DNA of 64,000 nt from Paracoccus sp. MBLB3053 (GCF_031822435.1 NZ_JAVQLW010000001.1:1433501-1497500); one strand, 5' to 3'. Numbered from the stretch's first letter, positions 17,782 to 26,643 are shown. The notes: generated by a model not told the origin, from the letters alone. Made by a program: numbers and translations.

Positions 17782-18189
17782 ATGACCGAATGGAAGAATG
17801 CCGCAGCCCCTGACGCGGCCTTGATCGAAACCCTGGCGCATGAAGCTATTGCATCCCTTCCGCCAGCCTTTGCCGGCCCTGCCGCCGATGTGGTGCTACG
17901 GGTCGAGGATTTCGCGAGCGAGGAGTTTCTGGATGAACTCGAGATCGACGACCCACTGGAACTGACCGGGCTATATGACGGTGTTCCGATGACCGAAAAA
18001 TCGGCAAGCGCCCCTCAGCATTTCCCGGATACGGTCTGGCTGTTCCGTCGCGCCATTCTGGATGAATGGGCAAGCAGGGGTGATGTCACGCTGGGCGCGT
18101 TGGTGGCCCATGTCGTGATCCACGAATTTGCCCATCATTTCGGCTGGTCGGACGATGATATTGCCTCGATCGACCGCTGGTGGGAATGA
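17782..18189 (+). CDS. Small zincin-like metallopeptidase
   Basis: A 135-residue acidic protein with the zinc motif HVVIHEFAHHFGWSDDD (HExxH plus a downstream His and Asp), as in the family formerly called DUF1025. Residues LYDGVPM and FPDTVWLFRRAIL also match this family. It has no signal peptide. Members are presumed cytoplasmic peptidases, with natural substrates mostly unknown. It converges with the dehydroshikimate dehydratase-like gene, 14 bases away. Confidence 0.88.
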   Translation: MTEWKNAAAPDAALIETLAHEAIASLPPAFAGPAADVVLRVEDFASEEFLDELEIDDPLELTGLYDGVPMTEKSASAPQHFPDTVWLFRRAILDEWASRGDVTLGALVAHVVIHEFAHHFGWSDDDIASIDRWWE

Positions 18190-18203
18190 ATGCTGGATAG
18201 CCC

Positions 18204-20084
18204 TCAGGCCCGCGGCATGCCCGCGGGTCGCGAAGTGCGCTTCTGTGCGGCAATGCGGAAGGGCGCGTTCGGCGCGCCATAGCCGCAATAGTTGCCCTGG
18301 CGCTGCACGATCTCGAAAAAGAAGCCATCCTTGCGCGGGACCGAGTAGAGCTGGAAGAACTGGCCGCCCGCATCCTCGTCATACATGACATTGGCCCTGC
18401 GCAGCCGATCGGTCAGCGCTGGGTCAAGCCCGAAGCGCGCAGCAACGTCTTCGTAATAGTTCGCGCCAATCCGCAGAACTGGGAAGCCGCGCTTCTCCAG
18501 CGCCGCCGCGGTCGCGAAGACATCATCCGTCGCAAAGGCGATATGCTGGACGGATGAGCCGAGACTTTCTTCAATGAAGCGCCCGGCCAAGGTGCGACGG
18601 GCCTCCGCGCCGTTCAACGTGACGCGCATCCGTCCCGACTCGATCGCCTGCGACCGCACCAGCCCGTCGGGGTCGATCACGTCGACCATCGGAGATTTGC
18701 CCGCATCGAAGATCTCGGTGTAAAACAGCGATGAACTGAGCATCGCGTCATAGGGCATGGTCTGGGCAAGGTGGTCGATGCCCGTGATCCCCGCGCCCGC
18801 GACAGCACCGGGCGTGATGCGGAAATCGACGTCCCAGATCCGGCCAAGATCCGGACCGTCATCGAGGAATCGGATGACGCTGCCGCTGATCCCGCGAATG
18901 GCGGGAATGCCCAGTTCGCCGGGACCGGTTTCCTCCTCATGGGTGGGGGCAAGCAGTGAGGTGGCGCGCTGGTGGCTGGCCTGCGCATCAGCGACCTTCA
19001 GCGCGATTTCCGAGACGGTCGTGCCATGTGCGACATAGGAGGTGCGGGCAAAGCCCCGAGCGCCTGTGTTGACGAGCAGGCTGACACCACCTTGCCGCCA
19101 TACATCGACCGGCTTCGAGACATGCCGGCCCACGGGCTGAAAGCCGGTCGAGGTCAGAAGGCTGGTCAGATCTGCCGCGTCCTCTTCGCTGGTGGCGAAT
19201 TCGACAAAGGCAATCTGCTCGACTGGCGATGGCGGCGGGAAGGCGGGCAGATCCACGGCCAGCGCCGGCTCGGCCCGTCGGGCGCGGTCCTGCAGCGAAA
19301 TCAGGCTGCGGTGCCCGTCCAGCGCGACCAGCCGGGGAAGGCCGGCGCGGAACTGGTCGTTGAAGATTTCAAGGCTGAGCCAGCCATCATAGCCGGTGGC
19401 GAGCACGGCGCGCATGAATCCGGTGACGTCCAGATCGCCTTCGCCCGGCATGTTTCGGAAATGGCGCGACCAGTACAGCAGGTCCATCTCGATCGCGGGG
19501 GCATCGGCGAGCTGGACGAAGAAAATCCGGTCACCGGGGATCGCGCGGATGGAATCGGGATCGATCTTGCGACCCAGCGTGTGGAAGCTGTCGAGGATCA
19601 GCCCGATATTCGGGTGATCGGCGCGGCGCACCACTTCCCAGGCGTCGCGGTGGTCGTTGACGAAGCGGCCCCAGCAGAGCGCCTCATAGCCGACGCGGAC
19701 GCCGTGCTGCGCGGCCAGATCGCCCAGTTCGTGGAAATCGGCAGCCATGCGGTCGATGCCGCCCATCGCCGCCGGATGCAGGGATGAACAGAACAGAACC
19801 AAGTCCGTGCCAAGCTGGTTCATCAGTTCGAACTTGCGCGCGGCGCGGGCGAAGGCGCGCGAGCGATGAGGTTCGGGCAGGCCCTCGAAGTCGCGGAAGG
19901 GCTGGAACAGGGTGATTTCAAGCCCGTGATCGCGGACCATGCGCCCGACCTCGGAGGGGCTGAAATCCGAGGCAATGAAATCCTGCTCGAATATCTCGAT
20001 GCCATCGAAACCCGCAGCGGCGATGGCGGCCAGCTTCTCGGTCAGGTTGCCCGACAGAGAGACGGTTGCTATCGAGGTCTTCAT
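18204..20084 (-). CDS. 3-dehydroshikimate dehydratase-like fusion (sugar-phosphate isomerase domain plus HPPD-like domain)
   Basis: A 626-residue protein. Residues about 1-270 are an AP-endonuclease/xylose-isomerase TIM barrel (MKTSIATVSLSGNLTEKL, GFDGIEIFEQDF, GYDGWLSLEIFND). Residues about 290-610 resemble 4-hydroxyphenylpyruvate dioxygenase (GIDHLAQTM, SSVQHIAFATDD, FFEIVQRQGNYCGYG). This two-domain order is that of QuiC-type 3-dehydroshikimate dehydratase, which makes protocatechuate during quinate/shikimate use. The frame is open from 20144, but ATG 20084 follows GGAAAG. No other quinate genes are adjacent, so the pathway role is inferred. Confidence 0.85.
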   Translation of the reverse strand: MKTSIATVSLSGNLTEKLAAIAAAGFDGIEIFEQDFIASDFSPSEVGRMVRDHGLEITLFQPFRDFEGLPEPHRSRAFARAARKFELMNQLGTDLVLFCSSLHPAAMGGIDRMAADFHELGDLAAQHGVRVGYEALCWGRFVNDHRDAWEVVRRADHPNIGLILDSFHTLGRKIDPDSIRAIPGDRIFFVQLADAPAIEMDLLYWSRHFRNMPGEGDLDVTGFMRAVLATGYDGWLSLEIFNDQFRAGLPRLVALDGHRSLISLQDRARRAEPALAVDLPAFPPPSPVEQIAFVEFATSEEDAADLTSLLTSTGFQPVGRHVSKPVDVWRQGGVSLLVNTGARGFARTSYVAHGTTVSEIALKVADAQASHQRATSLLAPTHEEETGPGELGIPAIRGISGSVIRFLDDGPDLGRIWDVDFRITPGAVAGAGITGIDHLAQTMPYDAMLSSSLFYTEIFDAGKSPMVDVIDPDGLVRSQAIESGRMRVTLNGAEARRTLAGRFIEESLGSSVQHIAFATDDVFATAAALEKRGFPVLRIGANYYEDVAARFGLDPALTDRLRRANVMYDEDAGGQFFQLYSVPRKDGFFFEIVQRQGNYCGYGAPNAPFRIAAQKRTSRPAGMPRA

Positions 20085-20303
20085 TCCAGCTTTCCCTTGA
20101 GTTTCCGGCGGCTCGGCTGTCGCATGCCGGATCGGCCTGTGCAACTTATCTCGATCCCGAGATCAACACAGAACGCGTCGCGGGGAAAGGCGCATCCACC
20201 CAAAGCTCTCGCTGCAGGCATAAATTCGGGACGGCTGCGACATCCGGGGCCCTTTTCCCGGACCGGTATATCTGGCAGCAATGCGGCAATTCATGGGGGG
20301 TGC

Positions 20304-20747
20304 ATGACGCGTGGCGTCCGACAGGCCAAAGGCAAAGTCACCGGGCGGTTGATCCGTTCCCGGCAGTGGCTGTTCGTCGCCCTGTTTCTGCCCTTTGTCG
20401 TCTTCGCAACGATTCCGCCGGGCGGCATGCTGGTTCCGGATCTTCGCGGCAAGGTCACCGTGATCCTCTGTGGCAGCAGCCTGCCAGTGGAGATGGTCAT
20501 CGGACCCGACGGTGCGCTTCAGCCTGTGGCCGAGCTTGCCCCGGCAGGCCAGCAAGACCATGAGGTAAAACACCCGATCTGTGGCTGGGTCGCACATGGT
20601 CAGCCCGTGCTCGCCTCAGGCGATGCCGCGCCGCCAGCTCCGATCGCTCGCACGCAGGAAGCCGATCCCGCCGAGGACGCCAGGGTGGTCATTCCTCCTC
20701 AGGCTGCGCGCCATTTCCTGGCAAGAGCTCCGCCCGATCTCGTCTGA
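20304..20747 (+). CDS. Small membrane-anchored protein at the head of a copper group
   Basis: A 147-residue protein from ATG 20304, which has GGGGGG just upstream. A basic N-terminus (MTRGVRQAKGKVTGRLIRSR) precedes one hydrophobic helix (WLFVALFLPFVVFATIPPGG). The exported part has isolated Cys and His residues (VILCGSSLPVEMVI, KHPICGWVAHGQP), reminiscent of DUF2946-type proteins often found with copper genes. It is 62 bases upstream of the YcnI-PCuAC gene on the same strand. A metal-related role is inferred from context only. Confidence 0.7.
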   Translation: MTRGVRQAKGKVTGRLIRSRQWLFVALFLPFVVFATIPPGGMLVPDLRGKVTVILCGSSLPVEMVIGPDGALQPVAELAPAGQQDHEVKHPICGWVAHGQPVLASGDAAPPAPIARTQEADPAEDARVVIPPQAARHFLARAPPDLV

Positions 20748-20809
20748 AAAATCCTGACACCGGCGGACCGAAATCCATCCGCCGACCAGACAATTTCGGA
20801 CGGAATCTC

Positions 20810-21823
20810 ATGAACACGAAAATTCTCTCGGCGCTTGCGGGCGCATTCCTCACCTTGACCGCAGTCCCGGCCCTGGCCCATGCTACGCTGGAGCAGACCG
20901 AGGCACCTGCGGGTTCGGACTACAAGGCGATAATCCGCATCGGGCATGGCTGCGGCGGAAAGGCCACCAAGCAATTGCGCGTGCAGATCCCCGAAGGGTT
21001 CTACGATGCGAAGCCGATGGCGAAGCCCGGCTGGAAATTGAAGGTCGTGACCGGCAAATATGCCCGCCCCTACGACCATCACGGCACCAGGACGACCGAA
21101 GGCGCTCGCGAGATCATCTGGAGCGGGGGCGAACTGCCGGATGCCTGGTATGACGAATTCATCCTGCGCGGAACGGTCGGCCCGGATCTGGTTCCCGGCA
21201 GCACGATCTATTTCCCGACAATCCAGGAGTGCGACGGTGCGAAGGAGGCATGGATCGATGTCACCGGCGCCGAGGGTGTCACCAACCCGGCACCTGCGCT
21301 TGATGTAACCGAAAGGAAAGCGGCCGCGCTTGCCCATCATGATGGGCATGATCAAGTTGATGTCGAGACCGCCGGACACGCTCACGAGCGAAGGGATGCG
21401 GGTGAGCAACCCGGGCCGATCATCAAGGGCGAGCTTTCGATCTCCTCGCCATTTGCGCGCGCCACACTGCCCGGTGCCAAGGTGGCTGGCGGCTTTCTGA
21501 CCATCGAGAATGGTGGCCAGTCGGAAGATCGGCTGATCGCGGCAAGCTCGCCCCTGGCCAAGCGGGTCGAGATCCACGAAATGGCCATGGAAGGCGATGT
21601 GATGCGAATGCGCGAACTGCCCGAAGGTTTGGTTCTGCCCTCAGGCGGGACGGTAGAGTTGAAACCGGGTGGGTTTCATCTGATGCTGCAGGAGATCGGT
21701 GAACCGTTGAGCGAAGGGATGAACGTCCCAGTGACCCTGACCTTCGAGAAGGCGGGAAAGGTTGAAGTGCAACTGGTCGTCGGGCCGATGAATGCGAAAG
21801 GCGGCGAACATGCCCAGCACTGA
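20810..21823 (+). CDS. YcnI (DUF1775)-PCuAC copper chaperone fusion
   Basis: A 337-residue exported protein. After the signal peptide (cleavage predicted after ALA, residue 23) the mature chain would begin HATLEQTEAP, placing a His at the new N-terminus as in YcnI proteins, which bind copper through such a His. The DUF1775 domain runs to about 165, with Trp in EIIWSGGELPD. A His-rich linker follows (AHHDGHDQ, AGHAHERR, about 175-195). Residues about 206-330 form a PCuAC domain with the ligand set HEM, MRM and FHLML. Such chaperones deliver Cu(I) toward cytochrome oxidase. It overlaps the SCO1 gene by 14 bases. Confidence 0.92.
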   Translation: MNTKILSALAGAFLTLTAVPALAHATLEQTEAPAGSDYKAIIRIGHGCGGKATKQLRVQIPEGFYDAKPMAKPGWKLKVVTGKYARPYDHHGTRTTEGAREIIWSGGELPDAWYDEFILRGTVGPDLVPGSTIYFPTIQECDGAKEAWIDVTGAEGVTNPAPALDVTERKAAALAHHDGHDQVDVETAGHAHERRDAGEQPGPIIKGELSISSPFARATLPGAKVAGGFLTIENGGQSEDRLIAASSPLAKRVEIHEMAMEGDVMRMRELPEGLVLPSGGTVELKPGGFHLMLQEIGEPLSEGMNVPVTLTFEKAGKVEVQLVVGPMNAKGGEHAQH

Positions 21824-22424
21824 TGGAAGCTCTCTGCGGATTCTGCGCTATGTGCTCTGGGCGCTGGCGGCTGTCGCCATCATGGCCGTGGGGTGGTTTC
21901 AGGTCATTTCTCCCCGGCTTCAGTCGCTTAGCGAATCCGGCACCGACAATCTTGGCCGCGGTGACTATCAACTTGTCGCAACGGATGGCTCGACCTTCAC
22001 GCAAGACAGTCTGAAGGGCCAGCCGACCGCAGTCTTCTTTGGTTTCACCCATTGCCCCGATGTCTGCCCGACAACCTTGGGTGAAGTCGCCGGCTGGCAA
22101 GAGGACCTGTCCAAAGAAGGCAAGAGCCTGCGCGTCTATTTCGTCACCGTCGATCCCGAACGCGACACTGTCGAGGCGCTGAGGGAATATGTGTCATGGG
22201 TGCCGGGGGTCATGGGGGTTTCGGGTGAGCCCGAAGAAATCGCCAAGGCGGTCAAGGCATTCCGCGTCTATGCACGCAAGGTCCCGACCGAGGGTGGTTA
22301 TACCATGGACCATTCCGCCATGACGCTGCTCTTTGACGACAAGGGGAGGTATTCGGGCCTGATCGGCTATCAGGAAGACCCCGAGCGGACAAAGGCCAGT
22401 CTCGAAAAGCTCGTTGCGGGCTGA
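21810..22424 (+). CDS. SCO1/SenC family copper-delivery protein
   Basis: A 204-residue protein with one N-terminal membrane helix (VLWALAAVAIMAVGWF) and a periplasmic thioredoxin-like domain. The copper ligands are visible: the pair in FTHCPDVCPTTLGE and the downstream His in TMDHSAMTLLF. These proteins metallate or reduce the CuA site of cytochrome c oxidase. ATG 21810 has AAAGGCGG upstream; ATG 21792 is an alternative. It overlaps the YcnI-PCuAC gene, so the two are co-expressed. Confidence 0.95.
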   Translation: MPSTDGSSLRILRYVLWALAAVAIMAVGWFQVISPRLQSLSESGTDNLGRGDYQLVATDGSTFTQDSLKGQPTAVFFGFTHCPDVCPTTLGEVAGWQEDLSKEGKSLRVYFVTVDPERDTVEALREYVSWVPGVMGVSGEPEEIAKAVKAFRVYARKVPTEGGYTMDHSAMTLLFDDKGRYSGLIGYQEDPERTKASLEKLVAG

Positions 22425-22432
22425 CCGGACAC

Positions 22433-22464
22433 GACCATGCCTGGCCTAACCGCTGGGCATGGTC
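22433..22464 (+). terminator. Hairpin after the copper operon
   Basis: GACCATGCC at 22433-22441 pairs perfectly with GGCATGGTC at 22456-22464 around 14 bases, nine bases after the SCO1 stop. There is no T tract. The second copy of the 3' arm at 22496-22504 could compete for pairing. Confidence 0.5.
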
Positions 22465-22697
22465 ATCGCGCCACCTGCAGGCGTGGCAAAAGGCTGGGCA
22501 TGGTGACCTGGCGTGCTGCGTATGTGGGGGATTTCGGATTGCTGGCTGGCGAAGGGCTGGCTTGCTATCCTGTCCCTTATTTAGCCGGCGTTTGTCGGGG
22601 TGTCAAGAAAACCAATTAAATCATAAACTTGAGTATTTTTATGGGAATTGTTTCGCCTGCCAAGTCGCTGCAATTCCTGATAATTGCCGGTGTGGCC

Positions 22698-22725
22698 TTG
22701 ACCCGCAGCGGCGCCTGGCTAGCTT
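22698..22725 (+). promoter_or_regulatory. Possible promoter of the PQQ-type dehydrogenase gene
   Basis: TTGACC at 22698-22703 and TAGCTT at 22720-22725 are 16 bases apart, about 25 bases before ATG 22750. The -35 element is good but the -10 is weak. Confidence 0.35.
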
Positions 22726-22749
22726 TTGCGTGAAATTCAGGAGGGCGTG

Positions 22750-24039
22750 ATGGATCTGATGGGAAAAGCGACCGAACTGGTCGGGGCTGCGATGGTCGCG
22801 TTGCGCCGCAAGGATGCGCCAGATACGCAGGCGATCGGGACGACGCCGGCGATACCGCAGGCAAAAGAACAGGGCATCATGACGCTCAAGATGCCAACCG
22901 CAACCGGTTGGGCCAAGGGACAGAAGCCGGTCGCCGCGCCAGGCCTGCAAGTGAATGCCTTCGCGTCGGACCTTCACCATCCGCGCTGGGTCGAGGTCCT
23001 GCCCAACGGCGATGTGCTGGTGGCCGAATCGATGCAGGCGGACCGCAAGCCGCGTTCGGTCATGGATCACGCCATGATCGCCACCATGCGCCGTGCCCGG
23101 GCGGTCGGGGTCAGTGCAAACCGCGTCAGTCTGTGGCGCGACAAGGATGGCGACGGCGTGGCCGAGATCCGCGAGGTCTTTGTCGAGAACCAGAACCAGC
23201 CCTTCGGAATGGCGCTGGTGGGCGATACGTTCTACCTCGGGAATACCGACGGAATTCTGGCCTTCGGCTATGACCATGCAAGTGGCAAGATCATTGGCGA
23301 GGGTCGCAGGCTGGTCGAGTTCAAGCCGGGCGGTCACTGGACGCGCAGCCTGATCGCCTCGGCCGATGGCAAGCGGCTCTATGCGGGCGTGGGTTCGCTG
23401 AGCAATATCGGCGATGAGGGTATGGAGGCCGAAGAAGGCCGCGCGGCGATCTGGGAACTGGATCTGGAAACCGGCAATGCGCGGATCTTCGCGGGCGGAT
23501 TGCGCAACCCCGTGGGTCTGGCCTGGGAGCCGAATACCGACGCGCTGTGGACAGTCGTGAACGAGCGCGACGGCCTGGGGGACGAAACGCCGCCCGACTA
23601 CCTGACTTCGGTTCGTGATGGCGGGTTCTACGGCTGGCCCTATTGTTATTGGGGTCAGACCGTCGATGACCGCGTACCGCAAGATGCGAAGCTGGTCGCA
23701 AGCGCGCTGCAACCTGATTATGCATTGGGTGGGCACACGGCTTCGCTGGGGCTATGCTGGATGCCTGAGGGCACACTGCCCGGATTTGGCGACGGGATGG
23801 TAATCGGCCAGCACGGGTCGTGGAACCGCTCGATCCTCAGCGGATACAAACTGATCTTTGTGCCCTTTGCCGACGGCAAGCCCTCGGGGCCGCCCCGCGA
23901 CATCCTGTCCGGCTTCCTGTCCGAGGATGAGAAGAAATCCTACGGCAGACCTGTCGGCGTGACCGTGGGGCCGGATGGCAAGTCGCTGCTGATGGCGGAT
24001 GACGTGGGAGATATCATCTGGCGGGTCAGCGGGGCCTGA
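22750..24039 (+). CDS. PQQ-dependent sugar/sorbosone dehydrogenase family protein
   Basis: A 429-residue six-bladed beta-propeller protein of the glucose/sorbosone dehydrogenase family. Characteristic segments are LHHPRWVEVLPNGDVLVAE, QPFGMALVGDTFYLGNTDG, FAGGLRNPVGLAWEP, VVNERDGLGDETPPDYLTS and GFYGWPYCYWGQ. Homologues oxidise sugars or related alcohols in the periplasm with PQQ. The N-terminus (MDLMGKATELVGAAMVALRR) lacks a clear signal peptide, which is odd for this family. ATG 22750 follows GGAGG. No PQQ synthesis gene is nearby. The substrate cannot be told from sequence. Confidence 0.85.
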   Translation: MDLMGKATELVGAAMVALRRKDAPDTQAIGTTPAIPQAKEQGIMTLKMPTATGWAKGQKPVAAPGLQVNAFASDLHHPRWVEVLPNGDVLVAESMQADRKPRSVMDHAMIATMRRARAVGVSANRVSLWRDKDGDGVAEIREVFVENQNQPFGMALVGDTFYLGNTDGILAFGYDHASGKIIGEGRRLVEFKPGGHWTRSLIASADGKRLYAGVGSLSNIGDEGMEAEEGRAAIWELDLETGNARIFAGGLRNPVGLAWEPNTDALWTVVNERDGLGDETPPDYLTSVRDGGFYGWPYCYWGQTVDDRVPQDAKLVASALQPDYALGGHTASLGLCWMPEGTLPGFGDGMVIGQHGSWNRSILSGYKLIFVPFADGKPSGPPRDILSGFLSEDEKKSYGRPVGVTVGPDGKSLLMADDVGDIIWRVSGA

Positions 24040-24156
24040 CGTTCCGCGGGCGTCGCTGTTTCACAGGAAACCATACCGGATCGGCCGCAGGGGTTTGACA
24101 ATCGCCTGCCGCACGTCTTGAAGCGGCGGGCCGAAACTCCGGCGAAGGAGACAGAG

Positions 24157-24861
24157 ATGGTCGAGATCCCGCAAATCACCGAATTGCGCGCCCTGGGCGA
24201 CGAGACCAAGGCCGCAGACTTGGCGGCCTATCACAAGGCCGAGCGCCCGTACCTTGGCGTGCCGGTTCCGGTCATCGACGAGTTGGCGCGCGTCTGGCGC
24301 GCCGAGCTGGACGTCGAAGGTAGACTGGAACTCGCACGCGAGCTTTGGACTAGCGATATCCACGAGGCGCGCGTCGCGGCGGCAAAGCTTCTGACCCAGG
24401 CTCGCATTCGGCCTGATGAGGGGGCGTGGCAGCTCATCACAAGCTGGGTGGCCGAATTCGACGCTTGGGCGATTGCGGATCATGTCATGAAGGCGGGTGA
24501 GAAGCGTCTCGTGGCCGACCCCGCGCGGCTCGACGAGGTCGAGACCTGGTTGGACGATGCCTCGCCTTGGGTGCGTCGCGCCGCGTTGGTCGGCACCCTT
24601 CCCTGGACCCGTATCCGTAATCCCAAGGCCGAGGATCTGGCGCGTCGCGAACGAATCCTCGGCTGGTGCGAGAAACTGGCGGATGACCACCAGAAATTCG
24701 TCCAGAATGCAATCGGCTGGTGGTTACGCGACCTGTCAAAGCATGACCCACAGCGCGTCGCCACCTGGCTTGATGCGCATGGTGCGCGCCTGAAGCCCTA
24801 TGCCAGACGCGAGGCCGGGCGCTGGCTGAAGGACAAGCCTGAGCCCGATCAGCCTTCGTAG
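24157..24861 (+). CDS. AlkD-like DNA alkylation repair protein
   Basis: A 234-residue HEAT-repeat protein of the AlkC/AlkD DNA glycosylase group, which removes alkylated purines. The residues that matter in Bacillus AlkD appear in place: Trp and Asp four apart in EFDAWAIADHVMKA, Arg in SPWVRRAALVG, and the aromatic position in NAIGWWLRDLSKHDP. The frame is open from a TTG at 24118, but ATG 24157 has AAGGAG upstream. The last 13 bases overlap the end of the convergent lipoprotein gene. Confidence 0.88.
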   Translation: MVEIPQITELRALGDETKAADLAAYHKAERPYLGVPVPVIDELARVWRAELDVEGRLELARELWTSDIHEARVAAAKLLTQARIRPDEGAWQLITSWVAEFDAWAIADHVMKAGEKRLVADPARLDEVETWLDDASPWVRRAALVGTLPWTRIRNPKAEDLARRERILGWCEKLADDHQKFVQNAIGWWLRDLSKHDPQRVATWLDAHGARLKPYARREAGRWLKDKPEPDQPS

Positions 24862-25391
24862 ACCACCAGTTCCGGAAGGTCGGTCAGGCTTGCCCCCAAC
24901 ATCTGCAACGCTGGAAGCGAGACCTGGCTGCCGCCGCTGGCAGGGCCGCCCAGGGGGATCAGCCGGACATTGGCGGATTTCCCTGTCGCGGCGTTGACGA
25001 GTCTGCCATTGGTCTCGGATTTCACGAGAGGGGTCTTGATCCAGAAGCCTGGCTGCGAAGGGTCCCCGAGCGAAGCGATGGTGGTGCCGATCTTGCGTTC
25101 GCCACCGGTAGACGCTGCCGCCGCCCGAGCCTTGTCCGCGCTCGTGGTGGTATCCAGCTGGGCCGCGGTCCGGCCTTCATCCGCGCCGATCGACGAGGCC
25201 GAAACTGTCTTGCCCGAACTGCGCGGCGCTGTCGCCCCAGCAATGGCGGCGGTTTCGCTGAAGACACCGGGATCATCGGCCCGAGGCTCGGCCGAAGGCT
25301 TCTTCATGGCGCTGTCCCCCTGGTTGCAGGCGGAAAGAGCAAGGATTGTCAGGACGCCGGTCAGGCGCAGAAGCGGCTTGGTCATGGACAT
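24849..25391 (-). CDS. Lipoprotein of unknown function
   Basis: A 180-residue protein. The N-terminus is a lipoprotein signal peptide (MSMTKPLLRLTGVLTILALS) with lipobox LSAC, so it should be anchored by lipidation. The first half of the mature part is Ala/Ser/Thr-rich and probably disordered. The second half is more compact (TIASLGDPSQPGFWIKTPLV, ANVRLIPLGGPASGGSQVS, LPELVVYEG) and looks like a small beta domain. ATG 25391 chosen; ATG 25385 is possible. It lies between alkD (convergent) and moaA (divergent). Confidence 0.82.
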   Translation of the reverse strand: MSMTKPLLRLTGVLTILALSACNQGDSAMKKPSAEPRADDPGVFSETAAIAGATAPRSSGKTVSASSIGADEGRTAAQLDTTTSADKARAAAASTGGERKIGTTIASLGDPSQPGFWIKTPLVKSETNGRLVNAATGKSANVRLIPLGGPASGGSQVSLPALQMLGASLTDLPELVVYEG

Positions 25392-25536
25392 GTCCCGTCG
25401 TTCTTTTCTCTGGACTGAACCCAAGGCTACCCCCCGCCACGGTGAGCTGTCCATCGGAAGTCATGGTTCTGGTTGCAGCACTATTAACGGATCGGCTGGC
25501 TTGTGCCGATAGTCGGCGGGGCTTATCTTCAAGGGC

Positions 25537-26544
25537 ATGAACGCGCAGCCCCCCCTGATCGACCCGTTTGCCCGACCGATCACTTATCTTCGGGTGTCGG
25601 TCACGGACCGCTGCGATTTCCGCTGCACTTATTGCATGTCCGAGCATATGCAGTTCCTGCCCAAGCGCGATCTGCTCACGCTCGAAGAACTGGACCGACT
25701 TTGCTCGGTCTTCGTGGATCTCGGCGTGCGCAAGCTGCGCATCACCGGCGGCGAGCCGCTGGTGCGGCGGAACATCATGGAGTTTTTTCGGGCCATGTCG
25801 CGTCATCTGGGGCAGGGGCTCGACGAATTGACCCTGACCACGAATGGCAGCCAGCTTGCGCGCTTCGCGGGAGAATTGGCTGATTGCGGTGTGCGGCGGA
25901 TCAATGTGTCTCTCGACACGCTGGATCCGGATCGCTTCGCCCGTATCACCCGCTGGGGGCGGATGTCGCAGGTCCTGGAAGGAATCGCGGCCGCTAAGGC
26001 AGCCGGGATGCGGGTCAAGATCAACACCGTCGCACTAAAGGGTTTCAACGAAGACGAGCTTTTCAGGCTGGTCGACTGGTGCGCTGCCGAGGAACACGAC
26101 CTGACCTTCATCGAGGTCATGCCGATGGGTGAGATGGGCGAGGAGGAGCGGCTGGACCAGTACTGGCCGCTGACCGACCTGAGCCAGAGGCTGGAAGAGC
26201 ACCTTACCTTGACGCCCCTTGCCGAACGCACGGGCGGCCCGGCGCGCTATGTACGGGTCAAGGAGACAGGGCAGAAGATCGGCTTCATCACGCCGCTCAC
26301 GCATAATTTCTGCGAAAGCTGCAACCGGGTCCGATTGACCTGCACGGGCGAGCTGTTCATGTGCCTTGGGCAGGAGGATCGTGCCGACCTGCGCGCGCCA
26401 CTGCGTGCCAGCGACGACAATCTCCTGCTGAGCGATGCGGTGCGCGAAGCGATCATGCGCAAGCCCAAGGGCCATGATTTCGACTATTCACGCCGCCATG
26501 TCTCGGGTCAGGTCAGCCGCTACATGAGCCATACGGGCGGCTAG
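25537..26544 (+). CDS. moaA: GTP 3',8-cyclase (molybdenum cofactor synthesis)
   Basis: A 335-residue radical SAM enzyme making the first molybdopterin intermediate from GTP. The SAM cluster motif is CDFRCTYCM (CxxxCxxC), the GGEP-type motif is [10 protein letters not shown], and the C-terminal second cluster uses [18 protein letters not shown]. The chain ends in SHTGG, and the terminal Gly-Gly is known to be needed for catalysis. It is a single gene here with no other moa genes nearby. Confidence 0.97.
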   Translation: MNAQPPLIDPFARPITYLRVSVTDRCDFRCTYCMSEHMQFLPKRDLLTLEELDRLCSVFVDLGVRKLRITGGEPLVRRNIMEFFRAMSRHLGQGLDELTLTTNGSQLARFAGELADCGVRRINVSLDTLDPDRFARITRWGRMSQVLEGIAAAKAAGMRVKINTVALKGFNEDELFRLVDWCAAEEHDLTFIEVMPMGEMGEEERLDQYWPLTDLSQRLEEHLTLTPLAERTGGPARYVRVKETGQKIGFITPLTHNFCESCNRVRLTCTGELFMCLGQEDRADLRAPLRASDDNLLLSDAVREAIMRKPKGHDFDYSRRHVSGQVSRYMSHTGG

Positions 26545-26600
26545 GATTCGCGGCTGTTTCGGCCTTGCGGTCAAGTCCGCGCGGGTCCGCCCATTCAGGC

Positions 26601-26643
26601 AGTTGCCGTGATACCCCGATGCGGTGCTGCCGCATCGGCAACT
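26601..26643 (+). terminator. Compound hairpin between moaA and uvrA
   Basis: CCGATGCGG (26616-26624) and CCGCATCGG (26630-26638) form a perfect 9-bp stem with loop TGCTG. Outside it AGTTGCCG (26601-26608) is the perfect complement of CGGCAACT (26636-26643), so the two stems share bases and can extend or compete. It lies 56 bases after the moaA stop. It most likely terminates moaA, though no T run follows; a switching element is possible. Confidence 0.5.

Larger units (their letters stand above)
22425..22749. other. Intergenic region with hairpin, 12-bp direct repeat and A/T-rich segment
   Basis: This gap holds a 9-bp inverted repeat (22433-22464) just after the SCO1 gene. The 12-base sequence GCTGGGCATGGT is repeated at 22452-22463 and 22493-22504. 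An A/T-rich run is centred on 22605-22660, and a possible promoter lies at 22698-22725. No convincing gene was seen. Confidence 0.6.
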
